Source: JAWLBM01 sp041687675 (GTDB lineage Bacteria > Pseudomonadota > Alphaproteobacteria > Rhizobiales > Pleomorphomonadaceae). From it: a DNA stretch of 64,000 nt. The notes under the pieces are model-generated. The model worked only from the letters and a program-made list of their open reading frames with translations, had not been told where the DNA came from and searched no databases. Below, piece by piece: positions 16,996 to 25,543 of this stretch. Position 1 is the stretch's first letter. The number at the start of each line of letters is the position of its first letter. The DNA is taken from positions 62,001 through 126,000 of the forward strand of contig JAWLBM010000003.1 in the NCBI GenBank assembly GCA_041687675.1. Direction: 5' to 3'. Made by a program: the position numbers and the translations under genes.

Positions 16996-17619
16996 TTACC
17001 GGTACTTCGAATAATCGATCTCGAACCACTTCGGGTTGGTCGGGGCGTCGGCCTTGACCTCGTAGACCGCCACCGTGGTGTCGAGGCCCTGGGAGTCGGT
17101 GACGGTCCACTGCTTGAGCTCGGTGGTGCGGGCGTCGAAGATCAGGGTGAGGCGGCCGGCCGAGTAGACGGCGTCGTCCTCGAGGACGACGGTGATCAGG
17201 TCCTCGTCGGCGGAGACGGACTTCACGTCGGCCTCCTCCAGGAGGTTCATGTTGCGCTGGAGAAGAAATCGCAGCGGCGTCTCGGAAAGCAGCAGAAGCG
17301 TCTGCTCCTCGACCGCCTTGTCGTCGATCGCCACCGTCTTGCCGTCGGCGATGATGTCGAGCTGGGCCGGCGGGTAGTAGCGGAAGCGCATCTTGCCCGG
17401 CCGGTCGATCACGAAGTAGCCGGTCTGCTGCGAGCCGTCCGGGCCGGTCTGCACGAACTTGCCCTCGAGCGTGCGCATGCTGTTGAAGTAGGAGTTCACC
17501 GCCTGGACCGTCTGCAGCTGCTCGGCCGAGAGGTTGCCGAGGTTCGGCGCGGCCACGGCCGGGAACGCAATCGCGCCGGCGAGCATCGCGGCGGCAAGGG
17601 TGCGGAGGCTGGTCTTCAT
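16996..17619 (-). CDS. lolA: outer-membrane lipoprotein carrier protein LolA
   Basis: This 207-residue periplasmic chaperone would carry lipoproteins from LolCDE to the outer membrane. A signal peptide (MKTSLRTLAAAMLAGAIAFP, cleavage near AVAA) is followed by the LolA core with FVQTGPDGSQQTGYFVIDRP, GKMRFRYYPPAQLDIIADGK and the C-terminal EVKADAPTNPKWFEIDYSKY. It lies 143 bp downstream of ftsK, a conserved neighbour in alphaproteobacteria. A GC-rich hairpin lies in that gap. Confidence 0.92.
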   Translation of the reverse strand: MKTSLRTLAAAMLAGAIAFPAVAAPNLGNLSAEQLQTVQAVNSYFNSMRTLEGKFVQTGPDGSQQTGYFVIDRPGKMRFRYYPPAQLDIIADGKTVAIDDKAVEEQTLLLLSETPLRFLLQRNMNLLEEADVKSVSADEDLITVVLEDDAVYSAGRLTLIFDARTTELKQWTVTDSQGLDTTVAVYEVKADAPTNPKWFEIDYSKYR

Positions 17620-17762
17620 CGCTTCGTCCGTCTGTCAGGTCGCCGGCGGGGCCGGCGCGGGCCGCCCGGAGGCGGCCTGTCGGTCCCACCCGAGATAGGT
17701 GCCGATGATGGCGAAACCAAGAGAAACGGCCGGCGGTTGCGCCCTGTGGCCGCGCCCCGCCG

Positions 17763-20588
17763 TCACTCCTCGAGGCCGTTGTCGACCAGGATCTCGCGCT
17801 TGCCGGCGTGGTTGGCGGGGCCGACGAGGCCCTCCTTCTCCATCCGCTCGATGATCGAGGCGGCGCGGTTGTAGCCGATGCCGAGCCGGCGCTGGATGTA
17901 GGAGGTGGACACCTTCTTGTCGCGCAGCACCACCGCCACCGCCTGGTCGTAGAGGTCGGCGCCCTCGCCGTCGCCCATGCCGTTCGGCCAGCTCTCGCCG
18001 CCGCCCGCGCCGCCGTCGCCGCCCTCCTCGTCGTCGGCGGTGATGGCGTCGAGATACTCGGGCGCGCCCTGCGACTTCAGGTGCGCCACGATCTCCTCCA
18101 CCTCGCCGTCCGCGACGAACGGCCCGTGGACGCGCTGGATCCGGCCGCCGCCGGCCATGTAGAGCATGTCGCCCTGGCCGAGCAGCTGCTCGGCGCCCTG
18201 CTCGCCGAGGATGGTGCGGCTGTCGATCTTCGACGTCACCTGGAAGGAGATGCGGGTCGGGAAGTTGGCCTTGATGGTGCCGGTGATGACGTCCACCGAG
18301 GGGCGCTGCGTCGCCATGATCACGTGGATGCCGGCGGCGCGCGCCATCTGGGCGAGGCGCTGGACCGCGCCCTCGATGTCCTTGCCGGCCACCATCATCA
18401 GGTCCGCCATCTCGTCGATGATGACGACGATGAAGGGCAGCGGCCTGAGGTCCATCTCCTCGGTCTCGAACACCGGCTCCCCGGTCTCTCGGTCGAAGCC
18501 GGTCTGCACCGTGCGGCAGATCTGCTCGCCCTTGTCGAGCGCCTGCGCGACGCGGGTGTTGAAGCCCTCGATGTTGCGCACGCCGAGCTTCGACATCTTC
18601 TTGTAGCGGTCCTCCATCTCGCGGACCGTCCACTTCAGCGCCACCACCGCCTTGCGCGGATCCGTCACCACCGGCGAGAGGAGGTGCGGGATGCCGTCGT
18701 AGACGGAGAGCTCCAGCATCTTCGGGTCGATCATGATCAGCCGGCATTCCTCCGGCTTCAGCCGGTAGACCAGCGACAGGATCATGGTGTTGATCGACAC
18801 CGACTTGCCGGAGCCGGTGGTGCCGGCCACCAGCATGTGCGGGGTGCGGGCGAGGTCGACGATCACCGGCTCGCCGCCGATGGTCTTGCCGAGGGCCAGC
18901 GCCAGCTTCGCCTTGGACTTCTCGAAGTCCTGGCTGCCGACCAGCTCGCGCAGGTACACCGTCTCGCGGCGCTGGTTGGGCAGCTCGATGCCGATGGCGT
19001 TCTTGCCCGGGATGACGGCGACGCGCGCGGCGATCGCGCTCATCGAGCGGGCGATGTCGTCGGCAAGGCCGATCACCCGGCTCGACTTGATGCCCGGCGC
19101 CGGCTCCAGCTCGTAGAGGGTGACGACCGGGCCGGGGCGGACGTTGATGATCTCGCCCTTGACGCCGAAGTCCTCCAGCACGCCCTCGAGCAGGCGGGCG
19201 TTCTGCTCCAGCGCGTCGGCGGAGATCTTGACGCCCTGGCCCGTCTTCGGCTCGGTGAGGAGGGTCAGCGGCGGCATCTCCCAGCCGTCGCCGAGGAGGG
19301 AGAGCTGCGCGTCGGCCTTCGCCCGGCGACCCGGCTGCGGCGGCGGCGCGGGCGGCTGCACCCGGGCCGGGGCGGCGATAGGCGCCTGGGTGCCCCCGAT
19401 GCGGGCGGCGGGGCCGCGCAAGGGCACCGGCGGCACGGTCTTCACCGGAGGCTCCACCGGCACCGCGCGCGGTCGGAGCATGGGCTCCTCCTCGTCGTCG
19501 TCCAGGTCGCCCGCGAAGGCGTCGCGGCCGGCGTAGTCGGCGAGCCGGTCGTCCATCGCAAACCGCGGCTCGCGGCCGTCGTCGTCCTCGTCCTCGGGGT
19601 CGTCGCCGGCTTCGAAGGCCGGGTCGGCGGCGCGGCCGCGGGCGGCGATCTGGTCGAGGCCGTCGTCCGGCTCGACGATGCCGCGCATGAAGCCGCGCAG
19701 GCGGCCGCCGAGACCGGCGGCGCGCGCCGGCCGGGCCGGCTCCGCCGTCGCATCGGCGTCGTCCTCGTCGAAAGCCTCGTCGTCGCCGTAGACCTCCTCG
19801 CCCGGGTAGGCGAGCTCGCGGCGGCGGCCGAGGCGGCGGGAGACGGTGGCGCGAAGCGTCAGCCAGCCGTGGGTGAGGCTGCCGGCGAGCATGGCGAGAC
19901 GGCCCTCGGGCGTGTCGTCCTCCTCGTCGAGGTCGAGGTCGTCCTCCGGCTCCGGGGCGATCTGCGAGCCGGGGATGCCGGCCGCCCAGGTCATCAGCAC
20001 CAGCGTCAGCGGCCCGAACAGGATCAGGCAGGCGAGGCGGCCGGTGTCGGTGAGGATGTTGCCGGTGAAGGCGGCGGGGATCTGCAGCACCAGGTCGCCG
20101 ACGGCGCCGCCGAGCCCGGTCGGCAGCGGCCAGCCGGCGGTCGGCGGCAGCGCGCCCATGAAGGCGGAGCCGGTGAAGACGCCGGCCACCCAGGCGAGCC
20201 AGCGGTTGCGGGCGACGCGCGGGATGCGGCCGATCATCAGCTGCCAGCCCCACACCACCACCGGGGCGAGAAACACCGCCGCGGTGAGGCCGATCAGCTG
20301 CATGACGAGGTCCGCGACCACCGCGCCGCCGGGGCCGAGCAGGTTGTTCACCGGCGTCGAGGTGGCATGGCTCCAGCTCGGGTCGTCAACCGACCAGGTG
20401 GCGAGCGCGGCCGCCAGCATGGCGACGCCGCCGAGGATCAGCATGCCGGCGGCGCCGGCCATGTTGCGCTTCATCGCCCGGCTGAGCCGGCTCTCCGGGA
20501 TGGCGTGCGCGGGGCGGCGGCTGCGCTCGGGGGCGGCGCGGTACTCCGAGACGGCGGGCGCGCGGCGGGCGCGGGCGGCAAGGGTCAC
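17763..20588 (-). CDS. ftsK: DNA translocase FtsK
   Basis: This 941-residue septum-bound DNA pump moves chromosome ends apart at division. Four membrane helices lie within about residues 44-205. A long acidic, Pro-rich linker (about 210-430, with runs such as DDDEEEP) is followed by the RecA-like motor with Walker A GTTGSGKS at 589-596 and Walker B-type VVIIDEMADLMM near 710. The gamma winged helix (STSYIQRRLGIGYNRAASII), which reads KOPS, closes the protein. The start is a GTG at 20588 that overlaps the stop of the upstream aminotransferase (GTGA). The operon is preceded by a CtrA-type box. Confidence 0.97.
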   Translation of the reverse strand: MTLAARARRAPAVSEYRAAPERSRRPAHAIPESRLSRAMKRNMAGAAGMLILGGVAMLAAALATWSVDDPSWSHATSTPVNNLLGPGGAVVADLVMQLIGLTAAVFLAPVVVWGWQLMIGRIPRVARNRWLAWVAGVFTGSAFMGALPPTAGWPLPTGLGGAVGDLVLQIPAAFTGNILTDTGRLACLILFGPLTLVLMTWAAGIPGSQIAPEPEDDLDLDEEDDTPEGRLAMLAGSLTHGWLTLRATVSRRLGRRRELAYPGEEVYGDDEAFDEDDADATAEPARPARAAGLGGRLRGFMRGIVEPDDGLDQIAARGRAADPAFEAGDDPEDEDDDGREPRFAMDDRLADYAGRDAFAGDLDDDEEEPMLRPRAVPVEPPVKTVPPVPLRGPAARIGGTQAPIAAPARVQPPAPPPQPGRRAKADAQLSLLGDGWEMPPLTLLTEPKTGQGVKISADALEQNARLLEGVLEDFGVKGEIINVRPGPVVTLYELEPAPGIKSSRVIGLADDIARSMSAIAARVAVIPGKNAIGIELPNQRRETVYLRELVGSQDFEKSKAKLALALGKTIGGEPVIVDLARTPHMLVAGTTGSGKSVSINTMILSLVYRLKPEECRLIMIDPKMLELSVYDGIPHLLSPVVTDPRKAVVALKWTVREMEDRYKKMSKLGVRNIEGFNTRVAQALDKGEQICRTVQTGFDRETGEPVFETEEMDLRPLPFIVVIIDEMADLMMVAGKDIEGAVQRLAQMARAAGIHVIMATQRPSVDVITGTIKANFPTRISFQVTSKIDSRTILGEQGAEQLLGQGDMLYMAGGGRIQRVHGPFVADGEVEEIVAHLKSQGAPEYLDAITADDEEGGDGGAGGGESWPNGMGDGEGADLYDQAVAVVLRDKKVSTSYIQRRLGIGYNRAASIIERMEKEGLVGPANHAGKREILVDNGLEE

Positions 20589-21784
20589 GACAGGACCTCC
20601 GACAGGCGGGCGAGAGCTTCTTCGGTTGCAGGCAGTGCCTCGACCATGGCGAGGCGGATGTAGCGGGCGCCGGGGTTGGAGCCGTCGGCGCCGGCGGCGG
20701 CGAGGTATTCGCCCGGCAGCACCTTCACCCCGGCCTCGCGCCAGAGGCGGAGCGCGGCGGCCTCGCCGCCGCCGTGGGCGGCGACGTCGAGCCAGAGGAA
20801 GAAGCCGCCGGGCGCGACCACCGGGCCGAAGCGGTCGCCGAGGATGCGGCTCGCGGCGGCGTACTTGGCGTCGTAGAGGCGGCGGTTCTCCTCAACGTGC
20901 GCCTCGTCGGACAGCGCGGCGACCGCGACGGCCTGAACCGGCAGCGGCACCTGCGGCGCGGCGACGTTGCGGAAGGTCGCCCAGTCGTCGAGGAACTCCG
21001 GGTCGCCGGCGGCGAAGCCGCAGCGCAGGCCCGGCACGTTGGAGCGCTTCGACAGCGAGTTGAAGGAGACGACGCGGGAGAGCCCCTCGCCGATCCGGTC
21101 GGCGGCCTCCAGGACGCCAGGCGGCGGCCCGCCGCGCCAGATCTCCGAGTAGCATTCGTCGGCGAACAGCAGGAAGCCGTGCCGGCGGGCGAGGCGGACG
21201 AGGTCCGACCATTGCCCCAGCGAGGCGACGGCGCCCTGCGGGTTGGCCGGCGAGGCGTAGTAGAGCGCGACGGTGCGGGCGAGGAGGTGCTGCGGCAGCG
21301 CCGCGACGTCCGGCAGGAAGCCGGTCTCGGGGCCGGCGGGCAGCATCACCGCCTCGGCTCCCGCGGCCTCGGCCCCGGCGGCGTAGACGGCATAGAAGGG
21401 GTTCGGCAGCAGCACCGCGGGCCGCTCGCCCTTCGACCCGGCGGCCATCCGCACCGCCTGCAGCGCGGCGAAGAACAGGCCCTCGCGCGAGCCGTTCAGC
21501 GGCAGTACGCCGCGGTCGCGGTCGATCGGCGCGGCAAGGTGATAGCGGCGCTCCAGCCAGGCGGCGACCGCTTCGCGGAAGGCGGCGGTGCCGCGGATCG
21601 GCGGATAGCGGCCGAACTCCGCCGTGCGCGCGGCCAGCCCCTCGCCGACGAAGGCCGGCACGGGGTGGCGCGGCTCGCCGATGGTGAGGTCGACCGGCGG
21701 CCGGCCCGGCGCGACGCCGGCGGCCAGCGCCGCGAGGCGCTGGAACGGCGAGGGGTGAACCGGGCGCGGCTTGGAGGGCGGCAT
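20585..21784 (-). CDS. class I/II PLP aminotransferase (succinyldiaminopimelate aminotransferase-like)
   Basis: This 399-residue fold-type I aminotransferase has PNPFYAVYAAGAEAAGAEAV, the cofactor segment YYASPANPQG, LFADECYSEIW with the Asp that contacts the pyridine nitrogen, and the PLP lysine in SFNSLSKRSNVPGLRCGFAA. These features fit the DapC-like branch (N-succinyldiaminopimelate aminotransferase), which makes the lysine and cell-wall precursor. A family member at this spot directly ahead of ftsK is seen in other alphaproteobacteria. It starts the operon aminotransferase-ftsK-lolA, and its stop overlaps the ftsK GTG. Exact substrate is inferred. Confidence 0.88.
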   Translation of the reverse strand: MPPSKPRPVHPSPFQRLAALAAGVAPGRPPVDLTIGEPRHPVPAFVGEGLAARTAEFGRYPPIRGTAAFREAVAAWLERRYHLAAPIDRDRGVLPLNGSREGLFFAALQAVRMAAGSKGERPAVLLPNPFYAVYAAGAEAAGAEAVMLPAGPETGFLPDVAALPQHLLARTVALYYASPANPQGAVASLGQWSDLVRLARRHGFLLFADECYSEIWRGGPPPGVLEAADRIGEGLSRVVSFNSLSKRSNVPGLRCGFAAGDPEFLDDWATFRNVAAPQVPLPVQAVAVAALSDEAHVEENRRLYDAKYAAASRILGDRFGPVVAPGGFFLWLDVAAHGGGEAAALRLWREAGVKVLPGEYLAAAGADGSNPGARYIRLAMVEALPATEEALARLSEVLS

Positions 21785-21905
21785 GGTCTCGGTCGTGTCC
21801 TCGGGCGAAGGTCCGGCAAGAGGGGCAGGCTCGCGGAGGCGAACCGCCCGTCACCGGCTCGGGACCGCGGGTTTCGCTCCGTTGACCGATGCTTAACGGG
21901 ACGTG

Positions 21906-21921
21906 GTTAAGGGGGCTTTAA
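21906..21921 (-). promoter_or_regulatory. CtrA-type box upstream of the aminotransferase-ftsK operon
   Basis: Read on the minus strand the site is TTAA-AGCCCCC-TTAAC, an exact match to the CtrA consensus TTAA-N7-TTAAC. A further TTAAC half-site lies at 21893-21897. They stand 120-140 bp upstream of the start at 21784. A/T-only tetramers are rare in this GC-rich DNA, so the match is unlikely to be trivial. Confidence 0.6.
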
Positions 21922-22008
21922 GCGGCGGCCGCCGCCGGAGGGGCACGGCCCCGCGGTGGATTCAACTCCAGCTCGACGGGCCACCGGCCGGCGCTGCGGC
22001 CGGCTCCC

Positions 22009-22347
22009 TCACACCGCGTCGTTGTCGGTCTCGCCGGTGCGGATGCGCACGGCCTGCTCGACGGTCTGGACGAAGATCTTGCCGTCGCCGATGAGGCCTG
22101 TGCGGGCGGAGGTGGCGATCGCCTCGACCACCTTGTCGGCCTGGTCGTCGGAGACGACGATCTCGATCTTGAGCTTGGGCAGGAAGCTCACGGCGTATTC
22201 GGCGCCGCGGTAGATCTCGGTGTGGCCCTTCTGGCGTCCGTAGCCCTTCACCTCGGTGACGGTCAGGCCGTGAATCCCCGCGTGGGTGAGCGCATCCCGC
22301 ACGTCGTCGATCTTGAACGGCTTGATGATGGCCATGACGATCTTCAC
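22009..22347 (-). CDS. PII signal protein downstream of amtB (GlnB/GlnK family)
   Basis: This 112-residue PII protein starts at a GTG (VKIVMAIIKPF), with GGAG about eight bases upstream; an ATG at 22365 would add an atypical MPRRRP. It has the T-loop EVKGYGRQKGHTEIYRGAEY with the Tyr that is uridylylated, the B loop TGLIGDGKIFV, and the C-loop end VRIRTGETDNDAV. PII proteins sense ATP/ADP and 2-oxoglutarate and control glutamine synthetase, NtrB or AmtB. It is the second PII gene at this locus and differs from the first mainly between residues 63 and 90. It lies 159 bp after amtB, beyond a GC hairpin. Confidence 0.93.
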   Translation of the reverse strand: MKIVMAIIKPFKIDDVRDALTHAGIHGLTVTEVKGYGRQKGHTEIYRGAEYAVSFLPKLKIEIVVSDDQADKVVEAIATSARTGLIGDGKIFVQTVEQAVRIRTGETDNDAV

Positions 22348-22438
22348 GGGACGTCTCCGGGGCATGCGGTCCGAGCCGGGAAAGCTTCGGACATTTCCGC
22401 TTGCGGTGCAACAGCTTCCCGCAGGGCCGAAAGGATTC

Positions 22439-22468
22439 GGGCCGCCGGCGGGGGGGCGCGGGCGGCCC
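22439..22468 (-). terminator. GC-rich hairpin between amtB and the second PII gene
   Basis: A perfect 8-bp stem (GGGCCGCC, 22439-22446, with 22461-22468) is followed in the minus direction by GAATCCTTTC. It may lower read-through from amtB to the second PII gene. The T content is modest. Confidence 0.4.
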
Positions 22469-22506
22469 GGGTCGGGGCCGGGGCGGGGCGCACGGCCCCG
22501 CCGCGG

Positions 22507-23850
22507 TCAGAAGCGCTGCGAGCCCGTGCCGAACTCGGGGTAGGCTTCGACGCCGATCTCGGCCTTGTCGAGGCCCATCGCCTCCTCCTCGGCGGTGACG
22601 CGGATGCCCATGGTGGACTTCAGCGCGAACCAGACCACCGCGGAGAACACCACCGTGAAGGCGCCATAGGCGGCGACGCCGAGGAACTGGGTGGCGTAGG
22701 AGGTGTCCGGGTTGGTGAGCGGCACGATCAGCGTGCCCCAGATGCCGGCGAGGAGGTGGACCGGGATGGCGCCGACCACGTCGTCGATCTTCATCTTGTC
22801 GAGGATCGGCACCGCGAAGACGACCAGCACGCCGCCGACGGCGCCGATCAGGATGGCGAGGATCGGCGAGGGCATCAGCGGCTCGGCGGTGATCGACACG
22901 AGGCCGGCGAGCGCGCCGTTCAGCGCCATGGTGACGTCGACCTTCTTGTAGAGGACCTGGGTCAGCACGATCGCCGCGATCACGCCGCCCGCCGCCGCGA
23001 GGTTGGTGTTGGCGAAGATGCGCGAGATGTCCGACACGTCCGAGTTCGAGCCCATGGCGAGCTGGGAGGCGCCGTTGAAGCCGAACCAGCCGAGCCAGAG
23101 GATGAAGGTGCCGAGAGTCGCCAGCGGCATCGACGAGCCCGGCATCGGGACCACCTGGCCCGAGGCGGTGTACTTGCCGTTGCGCGCGCCGAGGATGAGG
23201 GCGCCGGTGAGCGCGGCCCAGCCGCCGACCGAGTGGACGAGGGTGGACCCGGCGAAGTCGGAGAAGCCCATCTCCTTCAGCCAGCCGCCGCCCCACTGCC
23301 AGGAGCCGGCGATCGGGTAGATGAGGCCGGTGAGCACGGCGGTGAAGACCAGGAACGGCCAGAGCTTGATGCGCTCGGCGAGGGTGCCGGAGACGATCGA
23401 GGCGGCGGTCGCCACGAACACCATCTGGAAGAACCAGTCGGAGGCGACGGAGTAGCTGCCCTCGTTGGCGGCGCCGGCCTCGGGCCAGCCGTAGATCGCG
23501 AAGGTGCCCATGAACCCGCCGGCGACGTCGGTGTACATCAGGCTGTAGCCGACCAGCAGGTACATGATGCCGGCGATCGAATAGAGCGCGATGTTCTTCA
23601 GGCACTGCATCGAGACGTTCTTGGTGCGCACGAGGCCGGCCTCGAGCATGGCGAAGCCCGCGGCCATCCACATCACCAGGAAGCCGCCGATCAGGAACAG
23701 CAGAGTGTTGAAGATGAACGCGGTCTCTTCGCTGACCCCCGCGGGGGCTGCCGCCGCCTCGGCGGCCGGCGCCGCCTCCTGGGCGAAGGCCGAGCTGGCG
23801 AGCAGCGCCAGGACGGGCGCCGCTGCGAGGAATGGCTTCAGGTTCTTCAT
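22507..23850 (-). CDS. amtB: ammonium transporter
   Basis: This 447-residue trimeric membrane channel takes up ammonium. A cleavable signal peptide (MKNLKPFLAAAPVLALLASS) is followed by an Ala-rich stretch and 11 membrane helices. Family landmarks include AGFAMLEAGLVRTKNVSMQC, DFAGSTLVHSVGGWAALTGA with the first pore histidine, LGWFGFNGAS, and HLLAGIWGTL with the twin pore histidine. It lies between two PII genes, 56 bp after glnK. GlnK is known to block AmtB when nitrogen is plentiful. Confidence 0.97.
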   Translation of the reverse strand: MKNLKPFLAAAPVLALLASSAFAQEAAPAAEAAAAPAGVSEETAFIFNTLLFLIGGFLVMWMAAGFAMLEAGLVRTKNVSMQCLKNIALYSIAGIMYLLVGYSLMYTDVAGGFMGTFAIYGWPEAGAANEGSYSVASDWFFQMVFVATAASIVSGTLAERIKLWPFLVFTAVLTGLIYPIAGSWQWGGGWLKEMGFSDFAGSTLVHSVGGWAALTGALILGARNGKYTASGQVVPMPGSSMPLATLGTFILWLGWFGFNGASQLAMGSNSDVSDISRIFANTNLAAAGGVIAAIVLTQVLYKKVDVTMALNGALAGLVSITAEPLMPSPILAILIGAVGGVLVVFAVPILDKMKIDDVVGAIPVHLLAGIWGTLIVPLTNPDTSYATQFLGVAAYGAFTVVFSAVVWFALKSTMGIRVTAEEEAMGLDKAEIGVEAYPEFGTGSQRF

Positions 23851-23906
23851 CGACGTCCTCGTTCTCGGTGTGGCTGTGATGCCTTGATGGTCGCGGGTGC
23901 GAAGGA

Positions 23907-24245
23907 TCAGAGCGCCTCGGCGTCGGTCTCGCCGGTGCGGATGCGGACCGCCTGCTCGATCGAGCTGACGAAGATCTTGCCGTCGCCGATCTGGCCGGTC
24001 TTGGCGGCCGAGGCGATCGCCTCGACGACCTTGTCGACGCTCTCCGCGCCGACCGCGACCTCGATCTTCAGCTTGGGCAGGAAGCTCACCGCATATTCGG
24101 CGCCGCGGTAGATCTCGGTGTGGCCCTTCTGGCGGCCGTAGCCCTTCACCTCGGTGACGGTGAGCCCATGCACGCCGAGCGTGGTGAGGGCGTCCCGCAC
24201 CTCGTCGAGCTTGAACGGCTTGATGATGGCCATGACGATCTTCAT
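23907..24245 (-). CDS. glnK: nitrogen regulatory protein PII (GlnK)
   Basis: This 112-residue PII protein is the first gene of the glnK-amtB-PII locus. It opens MKIVMAIIKPFKLDEVRDAL, carries the T-loop GYGRQKGHTEIYRGAEYAVS and the B loop TGQIGDGKIFV, and ends VRIRTGETDAEAL. The length is canonical, so I use the ATG at 24245 although the frame continues upstream. A sigma-54-type promoter stands about 105 bp upstream, fitting NtrC control under nitrogen limitation. Confidence 0.95.
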   Translation of the reverse strand: MKIVMAIIKPFKLDEVRDALTTLGVHGLTVTEVKGYGRQKGHTEIYRGAEYAVSFLPKLKIEVAVGAESVDKVVEAIASAAKTGQIGDGKIFVSSIEQAVRIRTGETDAEAL

Positions 24246-24350
24246 GGATATCCTTCCTGTCGTCAGCGAACCCCGGTGAGGACCGACCCGGAGACCCGGA
24301 TCGGCGCGGACCGGCCTCGAGGTCCGCGGGGGTTCGTCGCAGGCAAGGTA

Positions 24351-24366
24351 ATCAAGAGCCGTGCCA
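24351..24366 (-). promoter_or_regulatory. sigma-54-type promoter of glnK-amtB
   Basis: On the minus strand the site reads TGGCACGGCTCTTGAT, against the RpoN consensus TGGCACG-N4-TTGCA: a perfect -24 element, correct spacing and one mismatch in the -12 element (TTGA for TTGC). Transcription would start near 24340. Confidence 0.65.
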
Positions 24367-24527
24367 GTTTGCCGGATGCGGCTCGAACCGCCTGGTTTCG
24401 GCGCATTTCCGGCCGGATGGGCGCGAGGCGGCGGCCGATCGCGGCGCGGGGCCGGCGACGGGAGGGACCGGGCGCTTCGGGCGGGCTGCCTATGTTCTTG
24501 GCAGCCCACCCCGCCGGAGCAGCCTCA

Positions 24528-25409
24528 TTATTGGGCAGGTTTCTCGCCGGCCGGGGTGCGCCGCCGCCGCATCAGGCCCTCCTGGGCCACGGAGGCGAGG
24601 AGGGTGCCGTCGCGGGCGAAGAGGAGCCCGCGGGTGAAGCCCCTCGCCCCGGACGTCGACGGGCTGTCCTGGGCGTAGAGCACCCAGTCGTCCACCTTCG
24701 GCGGGCGGTGGAACCACATGGCGTGGTCGAGGCTCGCCACCTGCAGGTCCCGGTCGAACACCGAGCGGCCGTGCACCGCGAGGGCGGTGTCGAGCAGCGT
24801 CATGTCGGAGAGATAGGCGAGCACGATGCGGTGCAGGGCGGGATCGGCGGGCAGCGGCGCGGCGGTGCGGACCCAGAGCGCCGTCCGCGTCATGGCGCCG
24901 CGCCGGCCGAGATACTGGCCGGGGTCGACCGGCCGCAGCACCAGCGGTCGCGGCCGCGCCCAGTAGCGCTTCACCGCCTCCGAGCCCCGCTCGGCCACCA
25001 TCGCCGCGAACTCCGCCTCGGAGGGGAGGTCCTCCGGCATCGGCACCTCCGGCATCTCCACCTGGTGGGCATAGCCCTCCTCCTCGAGCTGGAAGGAGCC
25101 GGCGAGGGTGAAGATCGCCCGGCCCTCCTGCCGGGCCGTGACGCGGCGGGTGGTGAAGGACCCGCCGTCGCGGATGCGGTCGACCTCGAAGAGGATCGGC
25201 CGCATCGGGTCGCCGGGCAGCAGGAAGTAGGCGTGCAGCGAGTGGATCGTCCGCTCCGGCGGCACCGTCCGGACGGCCGCGGCGACCGACTGGGCGATCA
25301 CCTGCCCGCCGAAGACGCGCGGCCCGAAGTCGAGGCTGCCGCCGCGGAAGAGGTCCGGGTCGATCCGCTCGAGGTCGAGGATCGCCAGAAGGTCGTCGAC
25401 GCCGTTCAT
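24528..25409 (-). CDS. tesB: acyl-CoA thioesterase II
   Basis: This 293-residue double-hotdog thioesterase hydrolyses acyl-CoA to free acid and CoA. Seen are the N-terminal hotdog with RGGSLDFGPRVFGGQVIAQS and HSLHAYFLLPGD, then RRVTARQEGRAIFTLAGSFQ. The C-terminal hotdog has YLSDMTLLDTAL, SLDHAMWFHRP with the Asp of the active site, and GARGFTRGLLFARDG. The length matches E. coli TesB. I chose the ATG at 25409 on homology; the frame continues upstream without family character. It is divergent from the UbiH-type gene 134 bp away. Confidence 0.95.
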   Translation of the reverse strand: MNGVDDLLAILDLERIDPDLFRGGSLDFGPRVFGGQVIAQSVAAAVRTVPPERTIHSLHAYFLLPGDPMRPILFEVDRIRDGGSFTTRRVTARQEGRAIFTLAGSFQLEEEGYAHQVEMPEVPMPEDLPSEAEFAAMVAERGSEAVKRYWARPRPLVLRPVDPGQYLGRRGAMTRTALWVRTAAPLPADPALHRIVLAYLSDMTLLDTALAVHGRSVFDRDLQVASLDHAMWFHRPPKVDDWVLYAQDSPSTSGARGFTRGLLFARDGTLLASVAQEGLMRRRRTPAGEKPAQ

Positions 25410-25543
25410 CTTTTTCGGGTGCTCCCGGCCGGCGGCCGCCCTATACCATAGAGCGGTTCCCGAGGTGCGGACCGCCCCGCCATCTGTCGCGGGCGGCCCG
25501 GCGCAGTCAAGCGCCGGCGGAACGGACGAGGCGGACGGAGACG

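Noticed and set aside
17808..20663. 951-codon plus-strand frame opposite ftsK
   Set aside because: Composition is that of a reverse complement of a GC-rich gene (Asp/His/Arg/Ala-rich), with no motif; ftsK is certain on the other strand.
22410..22432. Sigma-54 promoter for the second PII gene
   Set aside because: A TTGCA-like -12 element is present, but the GG-GC spacing is one base short and the -24 element is poor.
22222..24111. 629-codon plus-strand frame opposite amtB
   Set aside because: A shadow of amtB; no recognisable motif and no ribosome site.
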